Assembly: GCF_030445035.2 (NCBI RefSeq)
Contig: NC_080699.1
Location: 10,292,001 to 10,356,000, forward strand
Reading direction: 5' to 3'
DNA from: Dasypus novemcinctus
Taxonomy: Eukaryota; Chordata; Mammalia; Cingulata; Dasypodidae
Length of the DNA: 64,000 bases
Positions 33,877 to 46,229 of this stretch are shown here, piece after piece. The notes beneath the pieces were generated by a model. The model had not been told where the DNA came from. It ran no database searches and was given only the letters and a program-made list of their open reading frames with translations. The first letter of the stretch is position 1; each line of letters starts with the position of its first letter. A program made the translations under genes and the position numbers.

Positions 33877-34670
33877 AAGAACTATTCTACCTAGAGTAGT
33901 AGAAACAGAGATGCTTTCTGCTATTCCACTTCTTTAACTCACACATCTTTAATCCTCCCCCCAGACCCAATAACCCACAGCAACTTGAGATTCTTTTCAA
34001 GTTTTGCTTTCATGTCATTAAACCCATGTTAAGTAACTACTATCAGTAATCCTTACCCTCTGCCAGTGATGAGTATATGAGAATCCTAGACAGTCCCCTG
34101 TATACAAACTTCAGCATTCATGCCACAGTTAAATGCCATGATAAAACCATTACAAAATATTATTCTTTACCTTTTTCAGTTTTTATTTAAATGCACTCAC
34201 CTCTAAGCTTCATATTCCATTACTGGCTTAATTTTCAAGAAAATTAAATAGCCCTCTTTGGTCCAGCAATCATTATTTGTAATAATTTAATTCCAATTCT
34301 TTCCATTACAACACTCATAAAACACATTTCATGATGTGCAGTCCTTTTAAAATATTAGCATGCACAAAATGTACTTTACCATTTTAATTAGCATGCCTGA
34401 CATTCTGAATAGTTGGATATACTTTCAAGTAGTGTGAAATATTAGGAACATAAATAAATAAAATTAGGCTGTTTTTTTTTTTTGCATTTCATTAGGACTC
34501 AGACAATGGAAAGAAAGGGAAATTTCCATAAATTGATGTGTTGAATTTTTAAGTTCTTTTTTTAATTGAAGCCTGTAATTTTCCATCCTGAATATTCCCT
34601 TGAGGAAATGATTTACCTATTTCTTAATAAACACCAGACAGAGAACTATAGACAACAAGAAAGGAGCAAG
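33877..34670. other. Unassigned non-coding stretch
   Basis: AT-rich. No gene or family recognised. Confidence 0.5.
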
Positions 34671-34671
34671 G

Positions 34672-34712
34672 TTGTGTGTGTGTGTATCTATGGGTCTGTG
34701 TGTCTGTGTGTA
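34672..34712. repeat. (TG)n-rich microsatellite
   Basis: Interrupted gt/tgtc repeat. Confidence 0.7.
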
Positions 34713-34984
34713 TTTGGAATGACCTCTATCCAATAGGAGAGGTCTGCTTTAACTGATGGTGGAAATGATGGCATGACACGTGTTCAGCTTCTTAAGGCTC
34801 CCTGCAGAGCTGCTGCTGCTGCCTGGTGCTGGGATTGTGGAGAGACATTGGAGACTGGGGGCCTTGCTGTCCTCAGCTGGGGGAGAGAGGCAAACTCCAC
34901 CTCAGGGAAGGAAGGCCTGTCCAAAGCCAGCAACTCTTTCTGGAAGAACCTAAGGAGAAGCTTATTGGCAGGGAAGTCTGGATT

Positions 34985-35450
34985 CCCAACCCCAGAACCA
35001 CAAGGCAGAATCTAGAGATTCCGACCCACATATATGAAGAGACATGGAGATGGATAGTCACCTCGTTGTTTGCAATTATTAAAAATTGGAAGCAACTTTA
35101 GTGTTCATCAAGGGGAAAGTAGAAAAAATACAGAAAAAAAAAGTAAATTCATGCTGCATGTTTCAAGGTAGATAAATATCAAATATATTACATTAAAAAT
35201 GCAAATTTCTAGAGTACATAAAGCATGGCATTATTTATATAATGCCACAATGCCACATAAGTAAAGTGGCACTGTACAGATTGGTATGGAACAGGTAAAT
35301 AACTAATAAAAAATGGTGATTACTTCTGGGAAAGGTGATGGTGAACATAATTTAGGAGGACTCTGGATAGTTTGCATCTGTATCTACAGTGTGTTTGGCT
35401 CTTTAATAATGTAACTAAAAAACACATGATGAAATATTATTATTTATTAG
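34985..35450 (+). mobile_element. Old LINE-1 ORF2 C-terminus and 3' UTR
   Basis: 'tgtttgcaattattaaaaat', 'ttggaagcaactttagtgtt', 'catcaaggggaaagtag', 'ggtgattacttctgggaaag' and 'taggaggactctggatag' are standard LINE-1M 3'-region landmarks. The CTG run and GC-richer block at 34797-34960 just upstream has a 91-codon frame but no recognised domain. Confidence 0.65.
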
Positions 35451-35559
35451 AGTTGAGTGGTAGTTGAAATAGTGCTTGTTATATTAATCACTATTACTTT
35501 TTGTGAATACTTGAGTAATTCCAGAGCTCACTCTCCCTCCTTGCCAGTGGTTGTAACCT

Positions 35560-35695
35560 GAGCACTTATTTGGCATCTCTTAACCTCCCCTCTCTCACTG
35601 AGTATCTTCTACAGTTTCCTTTTGAGGATAGAGGTAATGAATGTAAAGTGCCTGTCTTTTGAAGGTCCTCAGTAACGGTCACTATTTTTCTTGTT
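35560..35695 (+). mobile_element. MIR
   Basis: 'cttatttggcatctcttaac', 'ttttgaggatagaggtaatg', 'aatgtaaagtgcctgtcttt' and 'gtcctcagtaacggtcac' give MIR core and 3' end. Confidence 0.55.
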
Positions 35696-35799
35696 GTGTC
35701 CCCCCATATAGTACACATTTGTTAAATGAAAATCAGTCATATCGGGCAACTGAAAATGTATCCCTATTTTTCACATGAATTCTCTCATTCTTTCTCCAA

Positions 35800-35905
35800 T
35801 GCTTCAAGGTTTAGTTATTTCAGTTTTATAGATAAGGAAAGAGAGGTTCAGATAAATGAAAATACTTGTTCAAGGTTATCCATCCTCATAAACTGAGAAG
35901 ATAAT
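35800..35905 (-). mobile_element. MIR fragment
   Basis: 'cagttttatagataaggaaa', 'gagaggttcagataaatg' and 'acttgttcaaggttatcc' are the reverse MIR core. Confidence 0.6.
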
Positions 35906-36555
35906 GAAATCTTAGATTAAAATACAAGCAGTGTAGCATGCAGATTAATGGGGGAGGGAAGACATGTCCCTGTTTGTCATTTGCCAAGGACAGATTCCTT
36001 TTATACTTGTTGTCCTACATAACTATTAATAGCACCCCCCTTCAGTCTCAAAAGTTCATGGTTTAAATGATAAATTATACTTCACCCTACAGATTCAGTA
36101 AAGCAGTACACCAGGTCTATTCATGCCGAGGAAAACCTGCTAAGTTTCATCTTATTATGGTGGCAGTATTTTATAAACACTCTTAACAAAATAGAGTTAA
36201 TAAGAAAAGAGAAGAAGGAGGAGGAGGAATAGAAGAAGATGCAAAACTTTGTCTTGGGACTTTGTGAGAGATTCAGATGCCCTTGAGAGCAAAATTTGGG
36301 GAGAGGTGATGGGTTTTTGTAAATTCTTAAGGAACTATCATGCTAAAGAAGATTCAGACTAATTCTATTTGGTTTCATGAGCAAAATGAAGACCACTGGC
36401 TGGCCATTAGAAAAACACAAATTTCTTTGCAGTATAAAGAACATTCTAGTAATTAGAATAGTCAGATAATCATTTCTTCCTTCTGGTGAGTCTCTTCCAT
36501 TTTCTAAGTACATGAGCACAACATCTGCAGGTAGAGATGGTTTTACTGGTTCCTG
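35906..36555. other. Unassigned non-coding stretch
   Basis: No family or coding signal. A gaagaaggaggagg purine run lies at 36206-36240. Confidence 0.5.
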
Positions 36556-36559
36556 TCCG

Positions 36560-38420
36560 AAACAAATGCTGTGACTGTTTTCTTGTTACTGAATGTCTTG
36601 GCTAAAACCTCTAGTAAAATGAATAATAAAAGTAGTGTCATCAAACAAGAAAAAATTAAAAATAAAAATAAAATTTTTAAAAAGTAGCATCATTGGATAT
36701 CCTTGCCTTGTTTCTGATTTTAGCAGAAACACATTCAGTGTCTCACAATTATGTAAGAGAATTTTTTTTTGTTTTTATTAAAAAATGGATGCATAATTGG
36801 TTGACTGTCCTCTCAATATCTATCAAGAGAATCATAATAATTTTCTTTGTAGAATGATATGAAATATATCTTAATATTGAGCCAACCTTTGCAATCCTGG
36901 AACAAACCCAACATGCTCATGATGCATTGTTTTGTAATGTACTGTGGTATAATATTGGATTCTCTTTGCTCATATTTTATTCAGAATTTTTTATGTAGGC
37001 ATTCATAACTTAGATTGGTCTGTAGTGTTCTTTTTATAAAGTAATCTTTGTCAGGTTTGAGTTTCACTGTTGTAGTTAGTTACTAACAAAAGACCTTTGG
37101 AATTTTTCTTCCCCTTTCTTTGGTTGAAAAAGCTTAAAGAGCACTGGCATTATCTGGCCATTGAAAATTGCACAGAATTATACTGTTAAACTGGGCCGAG
37201 TGTTGCTAGGAGGTTGCTAGATATTTTGTGTAGTTTTTCCATGAAAATTAGTCTGTATATACTTTTAATCTATAATATCGGGTCACTTTTAGTAAACTAC
37301 AATTTTAAACATATTTCTAAATATTCAATGTTCTTAAGCTACTGTAAATAGTAAAGTCTTGAATTTTGATTTTCGATTGTGATTTGTATTTTTTCTATTT
37401 AGTAGTTTCACTTGTTTTTATTCGATCCCTTAGTATGCTGTAGATATACAACCATACATCCTGTGAACAAATAGTTTTGCTATGTCTTTTCTAATCCATA
37501 TGCATTTTAATTATTTAATTAAATTCTAAGAATATTGCTGAGAGTGGGCATGCTTGTTCTAATTTTAGGGTGAGACTATATACTTTTTCTATAAACTATA
37601 AAGGTAAGTGTAGGATTTTCATTGATACCCTTTATTAGGTAGAGAATGTTCTTGTTTATTCTTCGTTTGCCAAGAGTTTTTACTTTGAATAGCTGTTGAA
37701 TGTTGTCAAATGGTTTTTTGTATCTATAAGGATTGTCATATGGATTTTCTCCTCTATTCTGACAATATGTAATTTGCATAGTTTAATTTTTGAATATTAA
37801 ACCAACTGTACATTCTTGGTTGCTATATTTGATCTCCTAATATTTTAGTAAGGAGTTATGCATCCAAGTTCCTGAGGGTTATTGGTCCATAGTTTAGTTT
37901 CTTGGAAGGTCTTTTTGTATGGATTTGATCTCTTTGTAATGCTGTCCTTGTATTTTACTTTGTGAAATATGTTGCAAAGTATTAACAGACTTTTTTAGCA
38001 AATGGTTTTATTTCTTGCTTAAGTGTTTAATAAAATTTACCATTGAAGTCATCTGGTTCTGGAGTTTTCATTGTCAGGAGATTAAGTAAAAATTCAACAT
38101 ATTTCCTAGATATAGGCTATTCATATTTCCATTTTTTTATTAGGCAGTTTTGGTAATTTGTATCTTTCATGGAATTTGCCATTTCATAGAGGTTGTTGGG
38201 CATATTGGCATGCATTTATTCATAAATTCCTAGTGAGAGAGCAGTGATGAAATTTCTTTAAAAAATATGGATTTATTTATTCTTTCAACTACACAACTTT
38301 TGTTGTTTTTTGTATTTTAAAACTCTGCTATCATTTACATAAAAATTTAGATTTGCTATGTTTTCTTGAAGGAATGACCCATTTTTCTCAATGAAAGCCA
38401 GTTTTTAAAATTCCTGCTAA
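36560..38420 (-). mobile_element. LINE-1 ORF2 fragment, antisense
   Basis: The plus strand shows the complement of LINE-1 reverse transcriptase: 'gccaacctttgcaatcctgg', 'aacaaacccaacatgctcat', 'tggattctctttgctcatat', and 'catctggttctggagttttc'. Frames are fully decayed. An internal rearrangement is likely because similar RT-region motifs appear twice (36880 and 37795). Confidence 0.75.
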
Positions 38421-38605
38421 TAGTCTTTGTTCTGAAATTGACTTTGTCCAACAGCCAATCCAGCTTCATTGTGCTGAGGGATGCATAGTACAGGCCCCTG
38501 CTCTTTCTCCAGAAAGTCCCTCAAGAAGGGCTTGTAGTACAGTATTTCCTGAGCCATGATACTTGAAATATTGCCTGTCTTAGTCTTAGAGGCCAGGTGG
38601 CAAAC
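38421..38605. other. Unassigned segment between LINE-1 and MIR
   Basis: A minus frame at 38417-38623 includes the peptide MAQEILYYKPFLRDFLEKEQ. I recognise no family and cannot say whether it is a worn retrogene piece or chance. Confidence 0.3.
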
Positions 38606-38607
38606 AA

Positions 38608-38680
38608 TGGTGGGTAAGAGCATAGAGCCACATCTTGGGTTTCAATCTAAGTCCCATCTCTTTTTACCTTGATCAGGTCA
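38608..38680 (+). mobile_element. MIR 5' part
   Basis: 'ggtgggtaagagcatagagc', 'cttgggtttcaatctaagtc' and 'ttttaccttgatcagg' match the MIR tRNA-like head. It is cut by LINE-1 sequence. Confidence 0.55.
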
Positions 38681-38682
38681 CT

Positions 38683-38908
38683 TTTTATTTTATTTTTATT
38701 AAAGGAGTTATAGGTTTATCAAAAAATCATACAGAAAGCAGTTTCCATATACCTCTCCTTATATGCACAGTGTTCTCCATTATTAGCACTTTGCATTACT
38801 GTGGTTGGTACCTTTTTAACAACTGAGGAAACAATTATTCCTATAATTATACCATTAACTATAGTCTGTATTTTATATGAATATTTACTATTTGTGTTGT
38901 GTGGTCCT
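38683..38908 (-). mobile_element. LINE-1 fragment, antisense
   Basis: 'aaggagttataggtttatc', 'cagtttccatatacctctcc', 'tagcactttgcattactgtg' and 'accattaactatagtctgta' are the reverse of old LINE-1 untranslated sequence. LINE copy 2 is inserted just after it. Confidence 0.6.
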
Positions 38909-38927
38909 ATGTTGTTGTTGTTGTTTT

Positions 38928-39845
38928 GTATTTATTTATTTTTTTAATGTTACATTAAAAAAATATGAGGTCCCAATATACTCCCACCCCCCTCACCCCA
39001 CTTCTCCCCCATAACAACCTCCTCCATCATTATGAGACATTCATTGCACTTGGTGAATACATCTCTGAGCACTGCTGCACCTCATGGTCAATGGTCCATA
39101 TCATAGCCCACACTCTCCCACAGTCCACCCAGTGGGCCATGGGAAAACATGCAATGTCTGGTAACTGTTCCCACAGCACCACCCAGGACAACTCCAACCC
39201 CTGAAAATGCTCCTACATCACATCTCTTCCTCCCACTCCCTACCTCCAGCAGCCACCATGGCCACTTTCTCCACACCAATGCCACATTTTCTTCGATTAC
39301 TAATCACAATAGTTCATGAATAGAATATCAGTAAGTCCACTCTAATCCATACTCTATTCCTCCATCCTGTGGACCTTAGAATGGTTGTGTCCACTCCACA
39401 TCTATGTCAAGAGGGGGCTTAGATTCCACATGGATGCTGGATGCAGGCTCCCTGGCATGGTGGTTGACCTTCTTCACCTCCCTGTTAGCTGAGTGGGGTA
39501 AGTCCAATAAACCAGAGTGTAGGAGCTGAAGTCTGTTGAGGCTCAGGGCCTGGCTATCATATTGTCAGTCCAGAGATTCAGGTCCCCTGGGTATACACTA
39601 AACCCCAGCACCAATTATAGATCCGTTAAAAGTAACAGGAGAGGCTTATGGACAAAGATCACATCTGAGTTCCGCTCCATCACACAGAAACACAAACTCC
39701 AAAGTACGGCCAACTGGCATGGCACTGAACTCCATCTGCCATGACCAGAGAACCTGTGGGTCTCTGTAGCCCTCAGAAGAACCAATACCTGGGGTTGTAT
39801 CTACTTTATTTGTCTCTGGGACTCTGCTGAGGTGTGCATAAGGGT
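38928..39845 (-). mobile_element. 3'-anchored LINE family, copy 2
   Basis: Same 3' terminus as the copy at 8497-10181 (reverse of 'attaaaaaaatatgaggtcc'), ending in an A-rich tail seen as T's at 38928-38948. It is 5'-truncated within the segment around 'gtgcataagg'. Flanked by gttgttgtttt at 38917-38927 and 39846-39856, so size is about 918 bp. A roughly 25-30 base internal gap near 39448 removes a part present in the other copies. Confidence 0.72.
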
Positions 39846-39938
39846 GTTGTTGTTTTTTAATACAAAACAAAAAGAACTGAAGAGATTAGAATCTAGGTTG
39901 CCTCTCTTAATAAACCTCTTTTAAAAATTTGAATTACA

Positions 39939-40128
39939 GGGAAGCTGTTGTGGCTCAGGCAATTGCGCTCCCGATTACCATATGGAGGACCTGGGTTTCA
40001 TCCCCAGGACCATAAAAAAGGAAAAAGATGTCCTGGGTGGGGCACAGAGAGCCCTGCACAGGGAAGCACCAAAAAAAGATGATGATGCAACCAGATAAAA
40101 CCAACCAACCAAGAAACAAATGCAAAAA
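39939..40128 (+). mobile_element. tRNA-derived SINE (DAS-I-like)
   Basis: Head gggaagctgttgtggctcag, B-box-like gggtttcatcccc at 39992-40004, A-rich tail with 'ccaaccaaccaagaaac'. Flanked by ttgaattaca at 39929-39938 and 40129-40138. Confidence 0.85.
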
Positions 40129-40159
40129 TTGAATTACAACTAAAATTTCAAGAGTGTAT

Positions 40160-40320
40160 TGATGTTTACAGAGAAGTTATCTCATCTGTTCTTACTGTTA
40201 TCTCTATAAGGTAGTTAGGAGAAATTTAATTTTAGCTCTACTTTATAGAGAGGACAACAGAGAATTAGCCATTTTAATTATCTTGCCTATGGTTAGATTA
40301 GAAAGCAAAAAATGCAGTTG
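40160..40320 (-). mobile_element. MIR
   Basis: 'gagaagttatctcatctgtt', 'ctttatagagaggacaacag' and 'ttatcttgcctatggttag' give reverse MIR order. Confidence 0.6.
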
Positions 40321-40329
40321 ACATATATA

Positions 40330-41185
40330 TACATATAATTATTATTATAGAAGTTATATACTTACAAAACAATGAAAAATTCCAACCTATCTATTTTGAT
40401 CTATGGGAAGTAATAGCTTTGTAAAAAGAGGAGAAATTGTCTACACTGAGGACTGACTCAGTACCACATTGAATCAAAGAGAGTCAAGTGTGTATGCATT
40501 CATGTGAGTATGTTGTGTGTGTGTATGTGTGTGAAAGAGAGAGAATAAGAGAGAGAGGTAGGGAAGGAGAAGGAGAAAATTGTGTGGTGTTTGAGAGGGA
40601 GTTTGGATAAGCCAGATTTCAAAGCCTCAAAAATGCATTCTAATTTATAACATTTATGTTTAGTTTTAGTTTTAATAAAAGAGAACCATGGCCTTAGCAA
40701 CAATAATATAGATTCTCAATGCCCATCTTCCATATAGATTCCTTTTTCATTTTAAAGAGTTATTATCTCAAGTGAGACTTTACTAAGGGTCTGGTATGTT
40801 TTCTTTATTTTTCTGGGTGTGATTGAAAATATAAAAAGTTTAGAGGATGTTTTGATCATTATAGATATATTTATTCCTCCAGATGTATTTATGTAGATTG
40901 TGAACATTAATGAGAGGGGAGAAAAGTAAGAATCCTAGTCAATGAATTATTTCGCTCTGATTCCACTGATCTGCTGGTGTTTGTTAGCCTGTTCCATGGA
41001 ATGTTTACTACATGCATGAGCACCTTAAATTACGATGTTGGTTTATAATTACAAATCCAGATGAAATGGATGTTACCTTACATTATCCATGATGTATAGA
41101 GCAGCATAAACAGGACAAGTAGCTCCATGATTTCATTTAGTTTATAATCATTTTGATCATCTAGGTCCTCTTGACATTTCTGGTG
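40330..41185. other. Unassigned stretch with GT/GA simple repeat
   Basis: AT-rich DNA. A (TG)n/(GA)n tract lies at 40510-40580. Frames through it are repeat artefacts. Confidence 0.5.
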
Positions 41186-41187
41186 AA

Positions 41188-41345
41188 GTGGTTCTCAACC
41201 CCAGCTGCACATTATTATCCCTGGGGAAGCAATTTCAGTGTAGCAATGTCACGCCTTATTCCTAGAGATTCTGGGTGCTTTGTCCGTGGTGGGTCCCATG
41301 CACTGTCCCTTTAGTAGCCTTCTCGGGTGCTTCTCATAGACAGAC
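41188..41345 (+). mobile_element. MER5A-like hAT MITE
   Basis: 'gtggttctcaaccccagctg', 'acattattatccctgggg', 'gccttattcctagagattct' and 'ggtgcttctcatagac' follow the MER5 layout (TIR-like cagtggttctcaa start). No clear 8-bp duplication. Confidence 0.5.
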
Positions 41346-43430
41346 TTGATGAACCTACAGCTCTTCTGCAGAAGGGTCATTGTACTAAAGAGAAAAGCAA
41401 AGACAACAAAAAAGACCTTTCCACCCTGCTGCCTGCAAGAGCACATGAGTTTATATTTAATGCCATTGCTCAATCGCAATGCAGGAGATATTTCAATAGA
41501 GGTTTAGTGTTGGAATAAAGGACATCAGATTTATTTCTATTTAATTTTTAAATAAGAGAGGAAAAAGCTTTGCACATTTGTGGAGAAATAATGTATAGAA
41601 AGAGAAAAGTACACTATGAGAGGAGAAAGAATTATTTTCAGGATATAAGAGGATATGACAATGAAGATACAAGTCAAAACAGTTCTATAATTAGTACACA
41701 TTCTTTTTATTATTAGATTATTCAAAGTCCCTTCATAAAGGAAATTATCTCATAATAATGTGTTCATCTTTTGAAGGAGTACTTTAAACAAGCTTGCTGT
41801 CTGCAAAATATACAAGCAACCAAGCTAGCCAACTACACCTTCTACAAAACTGTACCTCCAAGTATTTAGAATTATGATTTCACACATTTCTTTTTAATGG
41901 AATCATGGTGAAGCTCAGGGGGGCAAAGAATTCCTAAAGAACAGGCAAAGAATTACGCAGACATTTAATACTGACGATGACGTGGCTCTGAAAAAGCACC
42001 AATCAACATGAGCAACTTTTTAGAAACGAGTAAACCCAGCATAACCCAGCATCAGGAAATCTTTTCCACTTGTGATCCATTTCCTCCACTCAAAGTAGTC
42101 CACATGTAATTGTTGCTTTGAACGAATGGCTATATCTAAGCTATCATTGTAGGGCAAGACCATTCATTCCTTCAAGTTACAATTTTTTAAAGAATATTGT
42201 CATTAAACTATTGTGAGCTTTTCTTTACATTGCTACTTTTAGAAAATGGTTCTATTGATGGGTTCTGCATTTGAACCCTTTAACAAATAATGCATGGTAT
42301 TTAATAAGGCATATAAAGCCTTCTCTCAGATTGTATCTATCCACTGAAAAATGAAGTACTGTTCCTGTGCCATCCACAGGATAACATGCCCAGATCAATG
42401 CTGCTCAGACATTTACTGTCGTAAAGATTCATGCTACAAATATCTGGCTTTCTATTCCTATGTATAGGTGCTTTCTCAGGCTAGCATAAAGAGAAAGGAA
42501 TTAGTTAGCCATTGTGTTTTGTATGTTTCTTTTATATTATACCACATAAAATTTAGAGTATTCAGAAAAAAAAATCTCAACCAAAAACAACACTCATATT
42601 TAGGTCTTATTCATTTACATTATTTGTTTAAGCTGATCATATAAAACAGCTCATTTTCCTTCTATTTTGTTCTGAGAAGACGTATGTTTAGAGAATATAA
42701 TAAATCATTGTATATCCCAAATTTTGGTGGTCAAATTGAGAATGCATCCATGGGAATAGCTAAGATCAGATTATCTTATGGCAGAATCAAATGCATATAA
42801 GAAAAGCAAAAGCTGATTTTCTGATCAATGATTTAGTAGGGTTGTAAAAAATAGCAAGTTTCATGTATACTAATACAAAATAGAGCAAATGATCAGAGAC
42901 CATAGCACTTCTTCCACCAGGCTTATGGTGCATTTTCTTTGTGATGCAGTGGAGTAGCTAGGAAGTATGGGCAGGGAACTAAAATGAGCTGTGACAAACT
43001 TGTCAGGCTGCATTTTACAGCTTCCTTTCTGGTCTGCCATTTGAGTTGACCCGGCCAAATACAGTTTTCTTAGGCTTTATCTTCAGAGAATTAAAGAATG
43101 GTAAGCACGTTTACACAAAGATGCTGGCTAGAAAGTGGTTTTTTCTTTATATCAGCCTATCTGCAGACTACACAAACCTTATCTAGAAAGAGCTGTGCAG
43201 GGATAATTCAGTCTAAACATGACATTCTTGTATTTCAACACTTGGAACATTTTTGACAACAGAAGATTGAAAAACAACAACAAAAAATGTTTTTTTCTGG
43301 AAAATGATTCAGAGTAATGCCAAAATTCCCATTTCTATTATGGAAGCAGTCTTAGTAGAAAGGTTTTATTTACTCTTTTAAAAATTTTCTTCATGTGTTC
43401 TAAGGGAGAAAAAAAGCTGAGCTAGATATA
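41346..43430. other. Unassigned AT-rich non-coding stretch
   Basis: About 2 kb without recognised repeats or genes. Frames at 41249-41725 and 42870-43058 are short and featureless. Confidence 0.5.
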
Positions 43431-43434
43431 TTCA

Positions 43435-43545
43435 TGCAGTATCTTCATCAACTTGTAAAGTGTAAGGCCCTTAGAAGAATACCTGGCTGGGAATAAGGGC
43501 TCAGGCAAAATTGGCAGCTATTAGTATGTTACAGTCATTTGAAAT
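43435..43545 (+). mobile_element. MIR 3' end
   Basis: 'gtaaagtgtaaggcccttag', 'aagaatacctggctggga' and 'ggctcaggcaaaattggc' give the MIR 3' terminus. Confidence 0.5.
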
Positions 43546-44540
43546 CAGCAGTTTGATGGATGAGGGTGGGATGGAGAGAAGAGTAGTTTAATTCTGGAGT
43601 AATAGACCCTGCCCAAAGAGGGACACATTTTGGATTCATACAAATTCATACAAATCAAAAACAACTGGGGAACCACAGATAGGATTGGCCCACGCTTGAC
43701 TCAAATCCACAATCCATTTTCTGATTTTTCCTGGATCCATTTGTTTTTCTAGCTGAATTCTTGCTTAGAAAGCAGGAAAGAAACTTACTACAGTCCAATT
43801 AATGTCCTCTTAATTATACTTGAAGTAAAGGTATCCTTCTCAATGAAATAAACATTTTTACAGGATAGCACAAAAACAAAAAAATAATGATTTGAAGGGA
43901 AGTGAAAAATGTCTTAAAATGTTGAAGCAATAAAAAGGCCATCGCCCAATCATCTTGGAGAAGCCTGGAAGCAGATGTGCAAACAAGACTGATTTAAGAA
44001 AAGACTGTGGTTGGAAGCTCAGTAATTTCTACTGAGGATGGCTGGTAGCAACACCACCACTGAATACTGGAGGGGCTATGTGCCTATGCAATTTCAAATT
44101 AAATATATCTTTAAGGAAAAAAAACCCCACACTTTTTCAAATCCTTAAATTGGTGAGGAAATATGACAGAGTTTGTGTTTTCTAGGTTCCAGGGTCTGTC
44201 TTGGAGATACAGTTCAATGTAAGACATCCAGACATTTTCAGATCCATTCAGTGTGTGATGTGGATGGGCCAAATGGTAGACTGGGACAAAATTTTGGGTA
44301 TCTGGGTTATCCTGAACAGTGCAGGGTGTGTGGTTTGTGAGCCAATTACTGTTGCTTCCATGCAATGACAAAAGTATTGTGGGGTGATTGGCTATCAGTC
44401 TCTTCCTAAGAAATCATTATCATTCGTGCTTATGTCTTGCTTGTCAGCTTGACATATATTTAGCTTCCTGACTTTTCCCAGATATGAACTGCAATTGATT
44501 CAGCTTTTAGGAAATCTCTGAGAACATCAGGGTGTATGGA
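43546..44540. other. Unassigned non-coding stretch
   Basis: No family or exon recognised. The 86-codon minus frame at 44111-44371 has no known domain. Confidence 0.45.
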
Positions 44541-44544
44541 TGGA

Positions 44545-44645
44545 TGGTGTGTGTGTTTATGTATATAGGTAGATATAGATACATGGTTATAGTTACATGT
44601 ATATGTATAGGTATATGTATGTGTATATGTATGTGTGTGTGTGTT
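44545..44645. repeat. Degenerate (TATG/TG)n simple repeat
   Basis: gtgtgtttatg, tatgtatagg and tatgtatgtg units in tandem. The histidine/threonine-repeat frames here come from this tract. Confidence 0.8.
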
Positions 44646-44649
44646 TTCC

Positions 44650-46225
44650 AGTTCATGCCACCCATTTCTACACTGGAATATTTACCTGCTATAATAATAG
44701 CTAATACAGCTCTCCAAAGTGCCCTTTTCTGTATCCCTGGGAGTGGTTTACATGACATGACTCTTAAAGGGAAGTATGTTTTTTTCTTGACCTAGATACT
44801 AAATCTCTGGTTGGATTTGATAATAATACCATTCCCACCTGACAGTGATGATTAAATCCCTAATATACTATCTGATATGTTTGCTGCTTTAGTGGCACTC
44901 ACACAGAGCCTGTATTATAAAATTATGTTGCTAAAAGGATGTCCAATTTAAGCAGACCGTGCGAAGAGCCCACCAGCTTCTGTTTATTAATTTAGGATGT
45001 ACTTCCATTTAGGGGCCCTGATATTTGCCACAGGACCTTTATTGTTCACCTAATGATTACCAGTTTACACAGGGTTATTAGTTGCCAAACACAGTAGCCA
45101 ATTCTGGTTAATGTAAACAGAAAAATATATATATATTGGAAGGTTTTTGAATAAATCATAGAATTTACTTGAAGCCTGGAGCATCACATTTGGGAGATAT
45201 CCAAAGAAGGAAATGCTGCCAAAGGAATGGTCTGCTTAGGATGCCACCCTTAAACTCTTCCTGCTAAGTAATTGGAATCTGAAGTCCCAGGACGCCTGCT
45301 GCAGTGCAACAAGCCTGACTCCATTCTGACCTTTGAAAATCTTCTCTAACTTGCCCTCTGCACCTTGGTTTCATTCTCTTACATTTATCTCATTATCTAG
45401 CCCTGGTCCAATTACCTTCCCATTCACTGACCAACGATTTCATGCAATCTAACTCCTCAAACTTCTGATGTCATCCTACCTGCTATTCTTATCTGATGTC
45501 CTGGCCTCAAATTTCACTGGTTAAACAAAGAAGAAAAAAAAAGAAAGGAGAGAACCAATCAGATGAGAAAACAGATTCTCTCCTCATTCAATCTACCAAT
45601 GTACTTGCACAGGAAGCCACAGAACCCGCCTTCTTTCCTCTCTTGATGGTTGGGTGTTATTTTTTCCTTCTGTTTATACTTATACTTTGTCTATACTTCC
45701 TGTATCTGCTTAATCTCTTCACATGTCTTCTGAATTCTGTCCAATGAGGTTTTCCTCTCCATGGAGAGGAGATTAAACTATTGTTTTCCTGTTTCCTAAG
45801 GATCTAATCCAATCGCCAATAATCTGTTCTCATCTTGCTGCCCTTATCCACATCATTAAACTAAGATGAACAGACCTTGCCCTGTTTTCTTCATTTAGCT
45901 TTGATTATTCCCCTACTTACTGGCCATTCTACCTCTTTTACTAAACTCTAAATATTGTAATGTCCCAGCTCTTGGTCCTATCTTCTCTACCTACTCTTCC
46001 TTCCTTGGAAATCTCATCCAGTCTATGCCAGCGTGTTCCATTTGCTCATCTTCAGCCTTAATCTTCCCATATCATCTTACCTTAATAATATCTACTTCAG
46101 GCCACCCCTGGCTCTGATAAAACCCTATTAGTTTTTCTTGATTTTCTCCTTTTAGTCACATTCTAAACTGAAAAAGTTAAGGAAAGTAAATATTGTAACT
46201 ACCTTTAAAATATATTAATAACCTT
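44650..46225. other. Unassigned stretch, possibly more L2 in its right half
   Basis: 45290-46225 is pyrimidine-rich in the style of the L2 that follows, but I cannot align it with confidence. A (TA)n run lies at 45127-45138. Confidence 0.4.
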
Positions 46226-46229
46226 ACCA

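Noticed and set aside
34773-35101. GC-richer block with CTG run and 80-91-codon frames, considered as an exon
   Set aside because: No splice pattern or known domain, and the right part runs into LINE-1 3' sequence.
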